Below are positions 54,991-62,563 of a stretch of 64,000 nucleotides of DNA, piece after piece (positions within the stretch are counted from its first letter, which is position 1; the number at the start of each line of letters is the position of its first letter). The notes under the pieces are model-generated. The model had not been told where the DNA came from. It saw only the letters and a list, made by a program, of their open reading frames with translations, and made no database searches. The DNA comes from Butyrivibrio sp. X503 (lineage in GTDB: Bacteria; Bacillota; Clostridia; Lachnospirales; Lachnospiraceae). Where the stretch lies: positions 62,001-126,000 of the forward strand of contig NZ_RAIQ01000007.1 in assembly GCF_003625475.1 (NCBI RefSeq), in the 5' to 3' direction. Made by a program: the position numbers and the translations under genes.

Positions 54991-56097
54991 TTATTCTATG
55001 ATCAACTGTCCCATTGAAATCTTCTGTCCGTCTTTGTCAAAAATGCATACGTTGTTTCCCGCAATGCTGCATCCAAGCTCTTCGTCAGTGACATAATCGG
55101 AAGCTCCGAATACTACTGATGAAATGATCTCTTCACCAACCTTAAGCTTAATAGTTGTTTCAAGACCTGATGGCAAAGTCGAATAAACACTTGCCTTTAT
55201 CTTTCCGTTGTCTTCGATCTTCATATACTCGGGTCTGAATCCAACAGTTATGTCTCCGCCGATATCCTCAAGCTTTTCGTTTGGAATAAACTTAGCCTTG
55301 TAACCAAGAAATTCTACTTCGAAGTTTTCTCCCGTCTTCGCAATCTTTCCCTCAACAAAATTCATACTCGGGTTGCCCACGAAATCCGCAACATATAAAT
55401 TATTAGGCTCGTTATAAACCTGAAGAGGCGGAGCATACTGCTGGATCGTTCCTTCTTTCATGAGGCAGATCTTGGTTGAAAGAGTCATTGCCTCAAGCTG
55501 ATCGTGTGTAACGTATACAAAAGTTGAATCTGTATCTGCATGAAGTCTCTTTAGCTCTGTTCTCATTTCCAAACGAAGCTTGGCGTCAAGGTTTGACAAA
55601 GGCTCATCCATCAAAAGAACCTGTGGCTTAACCGCAAGCGTTCTCGCGATCGCAACTCTTTGCTGCTGTCCTCCGGAAATCTCGGAAGGATATCTTTTTT
55701 CAAACTCTTCGATCTTCATAAGAGCGAGCATCTCTTTTACTCTCGCATCAATATCTTTTTTGTTCCACTTCATGCTCTCGAGACCGAATGCAATGTTTTC
55801 ATAAACGGTCATGTGCGGCCAAAGTGCATAGTTCTGGAAAATAAAACCTATCTCACGTTTATCGGAAGAAAGATTAACTCCTGTTTCCGAATCAAAAACG
55901 ACCTTATCTCCGATCTTTATCGTACCTTCCGTCGGTGTCTCCAAACCTGCGATCATTCTGAGAGTCGTAGTCTTGCCGCATCCCGAAGGACCAAGTAATG
56001 ATACGAAGTCTCGGTCTTCTATGACCATGTTCAGATTTTTAACTCCGTAAAAATCTCCCCATCTTTTTGTGATATTTATCAGTTCAATTCTTGGCAT
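54991..56097 (-). CDS. ABC transporter ATP-binding protein (Fe3+/phosphonate/sugar-like)
   Basis: 368 residues. Walker A GPSGCGKTT, Q-loop IFQNYALWPHMT, signature ISGGQQQR, Walker B VLLMDEPLSNLDA, followed by a TOBE-type C-terminus (VGFRPEYMKIED). It is closer to FbpC/PotA-like importers than to MsmK. AAGGAG precedes ATG 56097. Lies 14 nt after the permease gene and 15 nt before the PHP gene. Confidence 0.94.
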   Translation of the reverse strand: MPRIELINITKRWGDFYGVKNLNMVIEDRDFVSLLGPSGCGKTTTLRMIAGLETPTEGTIKIGDKVVFDSETGVNLSSDKREIGFIFQNYALWPHMTVYENIAFGLESMKWNKKDIDARVKEMLALMKIEEFEKRYPSEISGGQQQRVAIARTLAVKPQVLLMDEPLSNLDAKLRLEMRTELKRLHADTDSTFVYVTHDQLEAMTLSTKICLMKEGTIQQYAPPLQVYNEPNNLYVADFVGNPSMNFVEGKIAKTGENFEVEFLGYKAKFIPNEKLEDIGGDITVGFRPEYMKIEDNGKIKASVYSTLPSGLETTIKLKVGEEIISSVVFGASDYVTDEELGCSIAGNNVCIFDKDGQKISMGQLIIE

Positions 56098-56111
56098 ACC
56101 CTTTACTCCTT

Positions 56112-57935
56112 CTACTGTTTATTGTACGAACCGACGCTCTGTGAAATCGACGCACCGGTCAGCTTGCTTGAAACCTGGTTGATAACAAGTACGATCACTA
56201 TGATCAAAAGAGTTATCGCACTTGCGTACTGATCGTACCCGGTCTGGTTGAACGCCAAAAGCATGGTCGTCAACATGTAACTGCTGTTAGATACAATAAG
56301 TGCAAAAAGATCGACTTCTCTCATCGCGGATACTATAGGAAGCAGATAACCGGAGAAAATACTGGTCTTCTGAATCGGAACAAGGATCCTGAATATCCTC
56401 TTATACCACGGTACCTTCATAAGTATCGCAGCCTCTTCTATCTCCGCTGAAACCTGAAGCATCGAATTGATACAGCCTCTCGATGCGAAAGGTAAATACT
56501 TAACTCCACCCACAATTACAAGCAGTAAGAATGAGTTATATAAGAATGAGAATGTCTTGGTCGATGCCAGAGCCAAATATATTGCGGAAAATGCGATCGT
56601 AGGAATAAGGTAAGGGAAGAACGACATTGCTTCCACCATCTTGGAAAGCCTTGTTCTTCTGTTTCTTACAACCGAATATCCTATAAAAAGACCTGCGGTT
56701 CCTGCAAATACCGAGCAAGCAATTGAAAGAAGTACAAGTCTGAAAAGCGCCATCAGGAAATCTTTTCCTACGAGGATTCCTCCTACCATTCCCATCTTGT
56801 ATGCATCCAGATCTTTTCCTATCCAGAAATCCAAGGTCCAGTTTGAAATACTGTAGTCACCGGGAACTCTCTGAATAGTCTGAAGCGCAAATACAATAAG
56901 AGGTACCACCGAGAAGCAAACTGTCAAAATTATCATTGCGATCGAGATAGGTCTGTTAGCCTTTTTGAGATCAACAAGCGATACCTGACCTGATTTTCCG
57001 GTTACCGTTGTAAAAGACCTTCTCTTGTTGGTGTACTTTTGATTGATCATCAGAATAATGATTCCGCATATGATCATCACTGCTGCAATGATATATGCCT
57101 GTCCCATGTATCCTGCGTTTATCATGGCCTTCATTTTACTAGCAAGAGTGTAAAACCTTACCGCGCCTCCCAAAAATACAGGCACTGCATATGATGCAAA
57201 TCCGCTTGAAAAAACAAGAAGGAATGTCGATAAAAGCGCCGGCATAACAATAGGCAATGTGACTTTTCTTACTATCCTAAGTCTGTTTGCTCTTAGTATC
57301 TGCGCTGATTCTTCAAGCGTTGCATCCATGTTCTGCAAGATTCCGCCGATCAAGATATATGCAAAAGGCGCGAAGTGCAGACTGTTTACTATAACGCATG
57401 GAAACAATCCGTAGACAAACCATTGCGGCATACATAATCCGAACAACGACTGCACAATTCCTTTATTGCCGCTCATTACATTCGTATTTTGGAAAAGATA
57501 GATCCAAAACTGCGCGAGCGTCCACGCCGGCATAAGATACGGAAACATAAATAATGTTCCGATCAGTTTTTTATACTTAAGATTACTCCTGGTCATCAGC
57601 CATGCGGTGACTCCGCCGAATATTATTGCAAGGCTTGCCCCAAAAAAGCCAAGCAAAAATGAATTCTTAAATGGAATATAGAATGATGTCACACTCCACT
57701 CACCCGGAGCGAACAATTTTTGAATATGATAAAGAGTAAATGTTCCTTTCTTTGCGCTGATCAGTGTCTTCTCAATTCCCGCATGTACTATGAACATCTC
57801 TTTGATCATTGCCGTGATGGGATAGATGGATAACCCCAAGAATGCAATGAAGAAAAAAACCAGCATGCAGTTAGCCGGATTGGAGAAATAGGTCTTTATC
57901 CTATTTTTGATCTTCTCCAAATTTATCAGTTTCAT
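56112..57935 (-). CDS. ABC transporter permease, fused double-domain (FbpB-like)
   Basis: 607 residues from ATG 57935 (GGAGGG upstream; an in-frame TTG at 57947 is less likely). Two binding-protein-dependent permease domains in one chain, about 12 helices in total, with EAA-type loops near ATLEESAQILRANRLRIVRK and AEIEEAAILMKVPWYKRIFR. The fused layout is typical of Fe3+, thiamine and 2-aminoethylphosphonate importers. Works with the ATPase and binding lipoprotein on either side. Confidence 0.93.
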   Translation of the reverse strand: MKLINLEKIKNRIKTYFSNPANCMLVFFFIAFLGLSIYPITAMIKEMFIVHAGIEKTLISAKKGTFTLYHIQKLFAPGEWSVTSFYIPFKNSFLLGFFGASLAIIFGGVTAWLMTRSNLKYKKLIGTLFMFPYLMPAWTLAQFWIYLFQNTNVMSGNKGIVQSLFGLCMPQWFVYGLFPCVIVNSLHFAPFAYILIGGILQNMDATLEESAQILRANRLRIVRKVTLPIVMPALLSTFLLVFSSGFASYAVPVFLGGAVRFYTLASKMKAMINAGYMGQAYIIAAVMIICGIIILMINQKYTNKRRSFTTVTGKSGQVSLVDLKKANRPISIAMIILTVCFSVVPLIVFALQTIQRVPGDYSISNWTLDFWIGKDLDAYKMGMVGGILVGKDFLMALFRLVLLSIACSVFAGTAGLFIGYSVVRNRRTRLSKMVEAMSFFPYLIPTIAFSAIYLALASTKTFSFLYNSFLLLVIVGGVKYLPFASRGCINSMLQVSAEIEEAAILMKVPWYKRIFRILVPIQKTSIFSGYLLPIVSAMREVDLFALIVSNSSYMLTTMLLAFNQTGYDQYASAITLLIIVIVLVINQVSSKLTGASISQSVGSYNKQ

Positions 57936-58005
57936 ACAACCCTCCAAAGACCATGTATGGTGGAGAGAATACCCTCCACCATACGAAATACCTTTTTCTC
58001 CTAGA

Positions 58006-59289
58006 TCAGTTTATCCTTGATGCAATGTACTCATATACGTCTGCATAGTTAGCTGCAAGATATTCACCATCTTCTATTACGCAACGGTCTAACCAGAAAT
58101 CAACTTCCTTATCCAATCCTGTTGAATCGGGAACTAAAGCGATTGAAGAATTTGAGAGGTAAGTTCCCATGTTGTCTGCGTTATTCCAAGCTGCGCCGCC
58201 TTCTTCGGAAAGAAGATAGTTGATAAACAATGCGCATGTATAAGGTGTATCTGTATCTGCACAAACCTGTGCGTATGTAGGATACATAAATCCTGCAAAG
58301 CCTTCGATACCTGCTCCGTCATTTCCTGTAGCAGCAATCTGAAGATTTGCTCTTGCAACTTCGTTGGTTCTAAGCTTTGAGAATACGAATAATCCAATGC
58401 TTCCGGGTTCACCCTCTGCAATGCCGCCACAGATACCGCCATCTGCTGTGTATGTGTAGTTGCAGTTTGCAAGGAACTTATCAAGGAACTCATATGCACA
58501 TGACTTGTACTCTGCTGTGTTGTTCCACTCTGATCCGAAATATGACTTGTATGCATCACTTAACTTTTTATTCCACTCATCAGATGTGAGCATGATAAGG
58601 AAGTTCATTCCAACCGGCTCATCTGCGGGATTCTTGAAGAAAATCTTGTCCTTGTAAGCTGCCTCTGTAAGCTGCCATACGTTCTTAAGATCCTCAACGG
58701 AAGCGTCGCTCTTGTTCATGAAAATAAGCTTTGATACGAAAAGGATTGCTGTGGGATCCTGATATTTCTCATCAACAACTCCCTTTAATGACTCAGGGAA
58801 ATAGTTGTACAAAAGATCTTCTGAAATAAGTTCGTTATTAACTCTGTATGCATTCTGAAGTAATGCCATGTCTGCGCCGTCTGCTGCGCTTCCGATCTCA
58901 GTTGAAAGCTTAGTGAACATATCTGCTTCACCGATATCGGACATCTCGATCGTAAGATCGGGATACTTAGCAAGGAAAGTCTCTATCGCAGTTGCAGCCA
59001 AACTCGTTGTTGAGTAAACAACTGTCTTCTCTTTTTCTTCTTTAGCTTTAGCATAAAGTTCCTCATCTGACATCTTACTTGCTTCATAAAGAGTCTTCTC
59101 GATCTCTGTGTCAAATTCAGGCACCTCCTCTGCAGGTCCGCTGCTCTCAGCTGCAATTTCCCCGTTTGCCTCGGTTGCTTCTGCAGCCGCGGGTTCACTC
59201 GCGGGACTTGCAGGCGCATCCGTTTCGCCGCAACCCGTAAAGCAAGATAAAGTTAATGCACATGCCAATACAATAGCCAATCTCTTCAT
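58006..59289 (-). CDS. Extracellular solute-binding lipoprotein (type 2, FbpA/AEP-like)
   Basis: 427 residues. Signal with lipobox FTGC (Cys20), an Ala/Glu-rich linker, then a type 2 periplasmic-binding fold (TVVYSTTSLAATAIETFLAK, YNYFPESLKGVVDEKYQDP, SKLIFMNKSDASVEDLKN, INYLLSEEGGAAWNN). Related proteins bind iron, phosphonates, thiamine or sugar phosphates; the ligand here is unknown. First structural gene after the GntR regulator. Confidence 0.92.
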   Translation of the reverse strand: MKRLAIVLACALTLSCFTGCGETDAPASPASEPAAAEATEANGEIAAESSGPAEEVPEFDTEIEKTLYEASKMSDEELYAKAKEEKEKTVVYSTTSLAATAIETFLAKYPDLTIEMSDIGEADMFTKLSTEIGSAADGADMALLQNAYRVNNELISEDLLYNYFPESLKGVVDEKYQDPTAILFVSKLIFMNKSDASVEDLKNVWQLTEAAYKDKIFFKNPADEPVGMNFLIMLTSDEWNKKLSDAYKSYFGSEWNNTAEYKSCAYEFLDKFLANCNYTYTADGGICGGIAEGEPGSIGLFVFSKLRTNEVARANLQIAATGNDGAGIEGFAGFMYPTYAQVCADTDTPYTCALFINYLLSEEGGAAWNNADNMGTYLSNSSIALVPDSTGLDKEVDFWLDRCVIEDGEYLAANYADVYEYIASRIN

Positions 59290-59336
59290 AGCCTTCTCCC
59301 TTCACTGTAAAAAATAATCTCCTAACACCTAACCCC

Positions 59337-60065
59337 TTAGATGCCGTTTTTAATAATGTGCTTTATGTTATATGTCTGCCCCACAAGATAACTTTCGCAC
59401 TTTTCAATGTAACCGTTCATAGACTTCGTATTTCTTTTGATCTTGAAAACGGCTGTATTGGTGGGCAAATTCATCTGTTTGGCAACATATGCGGGACAGA
59501 TAACCGCTTCCATTTTCTCCTCAGCTTCAATCGGGTAGAGTCCCGTTCTCTCTTTGATTGAAGGATAAAGACCTTTGCTCTGAATCTCTTCTTCTGTCAG
59601 ATCTTTGAGATATTTCTCAGGGACATATGCCTTCTCCCAAGCATATATCTCATCCTTGATGGTTCTGGTTCTAATGATCTCAAAGAGTTTCTCTCCATCT
59701 GCCAATTCAAAGAATTCCTTCTTTGACGGTGACGGATCCACAACTTCCAGAGAGATCAGTTTAAACTCAGAAGAGATACCCTTTTGCTTAAGGTCAGCCG
59801 ATAAAGAGTAGTTACTTACCAAAGTTGCCTCTACTGATGGTTTGGAAACGAAAGTTCCCTTTCCTTGTTTCCTCTTAAGATAACCACTTTGAACCAATTC
59901 CTTTAGAACTTCACGTACTGTTATCCTGCTGACTCCATACTCCTCACAAAGCTCGTGTTCACTTGGGATCATCTCCCCTGCCTTCCACTCGCCCGAGTTG
60001 AGTTTCTCAAACAATACTTCTCTTAGCTGATATTGCAATGAAACCGGTAAGTTACTGTCTAACAT
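59337..60065 (-). CDS. GntR-family (HutC/UTRA) transcriptional regulator
   Basis: 242 residues. Winged helix ~10-75 (EYGVSRITVREVLKELVQSG, KRKQGKGTFVSKP) and a UTRA ligand domain ~95-240 (KLFEIIRTRTIKDEIYAWEK, KRNTKSMNGYIEKCESYLVG). UTRA regulators sense small, often phosphorylated, metabolites. GGAGG precedes ATG 60065, and a palindrome overlaps its promoter. Controls the importer-PHP operon, probably including itself. Confidence 0.93.
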   Translation of the reverse strand: MLDSNLPVSLQYQLREVLFEKLNSGEWKAGEMIPSEHELCEEYGVSRITVREVLKELVQSGYLKRKQGKGTFVSKPSVEATLVSNYSLSADLKQKGISSEFKLISLEVVDPSPSKKEFFELADGEKLFEIIRTRTIKDEIYAWEKAYVPEKYLKDLTEEEIQSKGLYPSIKERTGLYPIEAEEKMEAVICPAYVAKQMNLPTNTAVFKIKRNTKSMNGYIEKCESYLVGQTYNIKHIIKNGI

Positions 60066-60083
60066 TTTGCCCTCCGCTCAACT

Positions 60084-60123
60084 TGTTATAACATTATAAT
60101 AACATGACCTTTTTGTTTGTCAA
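60084..60123 (-). promoter_or_regulatory. Promoter and palindromic operator of the GntR/ABC/PHP operon
   Basis: On the minus strand, TTGACA (60123-60118) and TATAAT (60098-60093), spacer 19 nt, are followed at once by the palindrome TGTTATAACA (60093-60084), with a nearby half-site TTATAATAACA. This placement fits repression by the adjacent GntR protein. Confidence 0.65.
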
Positions 60124-60142
60124 TAATTTTTTTCAATAACGC

Positions 60143-60172
60143 AAAAAAGAGTCGGTCATTTTCGACCGACTC
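60143..60172 (-). terminator. Rho-independent terminator
   Basis: GAGTCGGTC (60149-60157) pairs with GACCGACTC (60164-60172); six T residues on the minus strand (60148-60143). Ends the unit containing the rsgA remnant, before the GntR promoter. Confidence 0.88.
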
Positions 60173-60218
60173 TCGATAAACTGTATATTTTACTTGATGT
60201 CTAAGGCTTTCCATTCCT

Positions 60219-60599
60219 TTAATCCCACATATTTCTCTTATTGTTCTTCTTATAAGCTTTCGCCCATTTTGATATTTCTTTTTTCATGGCATAGTTTTTG
60301 GTATTCTCTTTGCCAAGATTTTTATACAGTTCATATCTTTCTGCAGATAACTCTCCGCTTGCGATACGATTGTAGTTGTAGTCTTCATTAAGCGACGTGA
60401 CGATAAAGAGATAATCTACATTGGCTGCCATATATTGCATAACTCCCGTTTTAGCCTGATCCGGTCGCTGTAAAAAGCTTTTTCTCTCACAGACAGAAAG
60501 AATCATAGAATCTCCCTGACTGTTATACATAAATGTCACATAGTCGCCTACTACAGGAAGCGCCTCTGTATCCTCTTCATAAAAATGTCCTTGTATTTT
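60219..60599 (-). pseudogene. rsgA: Remnant of rsgA (ribosome-assembly GTPase), GTPase core deleted
   Basis: An open frame of about 127 codons after an in-frame TGA at 60602-60600. The first ~80 residues match the RsgA OB-fold and start of the G domain (VVGDYVTFMYN, LSVCERKSFLQRPDQAKTGV, ANVDYLFIVTSLNEDYNYNR). After NRIA it jumps to the RsgA C-terminal helix (SGELSAERYELYKNLGKENT, then EISKWAKAYKKNNK). The G1 P-loop, G3 and G4 motifs and the zinc site are missing, and so is the native N-terminus. The join suggests an internal deletion. Confidence 0.8.
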
Positions 60600-60689
60600 T
60601 CAATTTTTTGTCTCCTTTTTGATTCGTCTTTTTCATTCATCTGGTAGTATGGAGACCTTTATACAACGGAAACTGCCCGAAAAAAGGCA
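60600..60689. other. Intergenic DNA without an identified gene
   Basis: Between the rsgA remnant and the XRE terminator. A 29-codon frame (60640 to 60551, minus) lacks a ribosome site; I see nothing else. Confidence 0.5.
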
Positions 60690-60719
60690 AAAGAAAACCG
60701 TGACAAATATGCCACGGTT
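60690..60719 (-). terminator. Rho-independent terminator of the XRE regulator gene
   Basis: AACCGTG (60696-60702) pairs with CACGGTT (60713-60719); minus-strand TTTTCTTTT follows. Lies 58 nt after the regulator's stop. Confidence 0.75.
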
Positions 60720-60776
60720 AAATATGATTAAATATTTATCTATCACAGTTCTGCTGATAAATCAATAATTATTGTT

Positions 60777-61448
60777 CTAATCAAACAGCATCTTTGCCGT
60801 CTCTTCCAACTCTCTTCGCTCTTTTGAATCATCATATCCGCTTTCTTTGTCGTCAACGCCCTTTACCGGATCGATAAAAAACAAGCCGTCTCGATTACAA
60901 TAAAAGAAGATCCTTCTGACTCCGCGAATCTTAAAACGTGCTTCGGCACTCGCCTCCGGATAAAGCTTCACCATCTGCATATCATCGGAGGAAGCTGCGG
61001 CCACAAAAGAAATGTAATGCTCCTTCGTCATGCTGTGATCGATACGCACATAATACTCATCCTCAACACGCTCAATAAAAATCATGTGATGTTCATCTGT
61101 TGATTCCGCATCTAACGGCAAAAGCTGGACGCCATGGCAATGAATAGACGCCTCGCCCATGCTGTGAATCACATTTCCGCAGATCGGACATACATAGAAT
61201 TTAGACTTCAGCATATTTGCGGATACGTTCGCATTGTGGATCGTATTGCCGGATATCAGTTCCGTAACCGAAATTCTGAACGCCTCCGCTATAGGCTCCA
61301 GAAGCGTGATATCCGGATAACCTTTAGCCGTTTCCCATTTTGAGATTGTCTTGTCACTCACTCCAAGCTTTTCGGCCAGTTGGAGCTGTGTCATCTTATT
61401 CTTTTCTCGCAGTTCCTTAATAACTGCACCTGTAACATATTGGTTCAT
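60777..61448 (-). CDS. XRE-family regulator with desulfoferrodoxin-like C-terminal domain
   Basis: 223 residues from ATG 61448 (family-typical MNQYVTG start; ATG at 61454 is closer to the GGAGG site). Helix-turn-helix ~5-65 (MTQLQLAEKLGVSDKTISKW). The C-terminal part has CPICGNVIHSMGEASIHCHG, a cysteine pair plus histidines as in superoxide-reductase-like domains, then DHSMTKEHYISFVAAASSDD. It may sense metal, superoxide or redox state. Both flanking genes are broken. Confidence 0.85.
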   Translation of the reverse strand: MNQYVTGAVIKELREKNKMTQLQLAEKLGVSDKTISKWETAKGYPDITLLEPIAEAFRISVTELISGNTIHNANVSANMLKSKFYVCPICGNVIHSMGEASIHCHGVQLLPLDAESTDEHHMIFIERVEDEYYVRIDHSMTKEHYISFVAAASSDDMQMVKLYPEASAEARFKIRGVRRIFFYCNRDGLFFIDPVKGVDDKESGYDDSKERRELEETAKMLFD

Positions 61449-61668
61449 AAGCATCCTTACCTCCATGCACCAATTGTAATCCTAAGCCAATTAGTGTGGT
61501 ACCTACGGAAAGTAGAGCGTCATTGCAGAGCGCAGATACGGTGTCCTTCGTGAATCGCAGCCACTGTCGCAACCGCGCAATATCTATTTCATATCCTGCT
61601 TTTTCAATTGCAAAAGAAAGACCACTGATTAAACTCTGGTCATCTTCAACCATCAATATATGGCTCAT
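61417..61668 (-). pseudogene. Response-regulator N-terminal stub
   Basis: 83 codons with a good ribosome site (AGGTGG). The first ~32 residues are a response-regulator receiver start (MSHILMVEDDQSLISGL, EKAGYEIDIA). The sequence then switches to WLRFTKDTVSALCNDALLSV, which is not receiver-like and which I do not recognise. The phosphoacceptor Asp region and DNA-binding domain are absent. The end overlaps the XRE start by 32 bp. Reads as a deletion remnant. Confidence 0.65.
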
Positions 61669-61724
61669 TTCTCATCCACCTTATACTAGTAATTCCTATG
61701 ATGCTTCTGTCTTTCGGGCAATAT

Positions 61725-62486
61725 TCAGTGTGTCCTTTCTTCCCCGGACACCTCATATGCCGTGTATTCGTGATCAAATTCATATCCAAGTTTTTCCGCA
61801 AGATGAACCGAATTCATATTCTGAGCATCCCAGCTTGGATATAATCCTTCATCAAGGCATCGTAAAATAAGCGCGGCACATACGATCGTAGCAAGTCCTT
61901 TTTTTCGCTCTTGCTCGGCCGTATCCACTTCTATTTCAATTCCTTCATTGTATCTTGTATATGAAGATGCTCCGGCTACGATCGTTCCGGATTTAAGAAT
62001 AACCATGCCTCTACCGATCTCAAGATATTTTTCTTTGCTCCCAAATGCCGAAACAAAATCTCTCGTCACCGGATCCGGCAGACACATGTCATAAACTTTG
62101 TCATCGATCTCTTTAAGCTCATATCCATCAGGGAGTTTTGCTACCATGTCTTTCAAATATTCTTTATCAAACTGAGTATCCTTTTTGATAGCGTATCTGG
62201 TAACTTTCTTAGCCGTCGGAAAGCACTCTTCGATACAGGCTTCCCACGCTTTATTCTGCGGCGTCATAATAACAAAACCATCCGGCTTATTGATAACAAG
62301 CTCTTTGTCCGGCTCTCCCGCATAAAATGCAAAGCATCCAACATAAGCCATCGCAGACTTGGGCGCCTCCGTATCAGTAACAAAGATCTTGCCCATTACT
62401 TTCTGCAAGCACGAATAAACCAGAGTTTCATTCCAGCCCTCAAAAAGGTTCGATGCTTTTGATGTATCTTTTAACTCATAGACCAT
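61725..62486 (-). CDS. GNAT-family acetyltransferase (ZmaR-like)
   Basis: 253 residues. Two-lobed GNAT_acetyltran-type protein: N-terminal VMGKIFVTDTEAPKSAMAYV and a C-terminal GNAT domain with VDTAEQERKKGLATIVCAAL and the NMNSVHLAEKLGYEF motif. Relatives include zwittermicin-resistance acetyltransferases; the substrate here is unknown. GAGG precedes the ATG at 62486. Lies after rlmD with a hairpin between. Confidence 0.88.
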   Translation of the reverse strand: MVYELKDTSKASNLFEGWNETLVYSCLQKVMGKIFVTDTEAPKSAMAYVGCFAFYAGEPDKELVINKPDGFVIMTPQNKAWEACIEECFPTAKKVTRYAIKKDTQFDKEYLKDMVAKLPDGYELKEIDDKVYDMCLPDPVTRDFVSAFGSKEKYLEIGRGMVILKSGTIVAGASSYTRYNEGIEIEVDTAEQERKKGLATIVCAALILRCLDEGLYPSWDAQNMNSVHLAEKLGYEFDHEYTAYEVSGEERTH

Positions 62487-62514
62487 TTATACAATTACCT
62501 CTTACTATAAGGAA

Positions 62515-62546
62515 GTTCTGCTCTCGCGCTTTGCGCTCGCCAGAAC
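62515..62546 (-). terminator. Hairpin after rlmD, weak terminator
   Basis: GTTCTG (62515-62520) pairs with CAGAAC (62541-62546) around an inner GCGC/GCGC stem. The minus-strand tail is only TTCCTT, so termination may be partial. Confidence 0.4.
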
Positions 62547-62563
62547 AACCGCGCCTGTAACAC

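Noticed and set aside
60551..60640. 29-codon frame upstream of the rsgA remnant
   Set aside because: No ribosome site and no recognisable sequence; probably chance.
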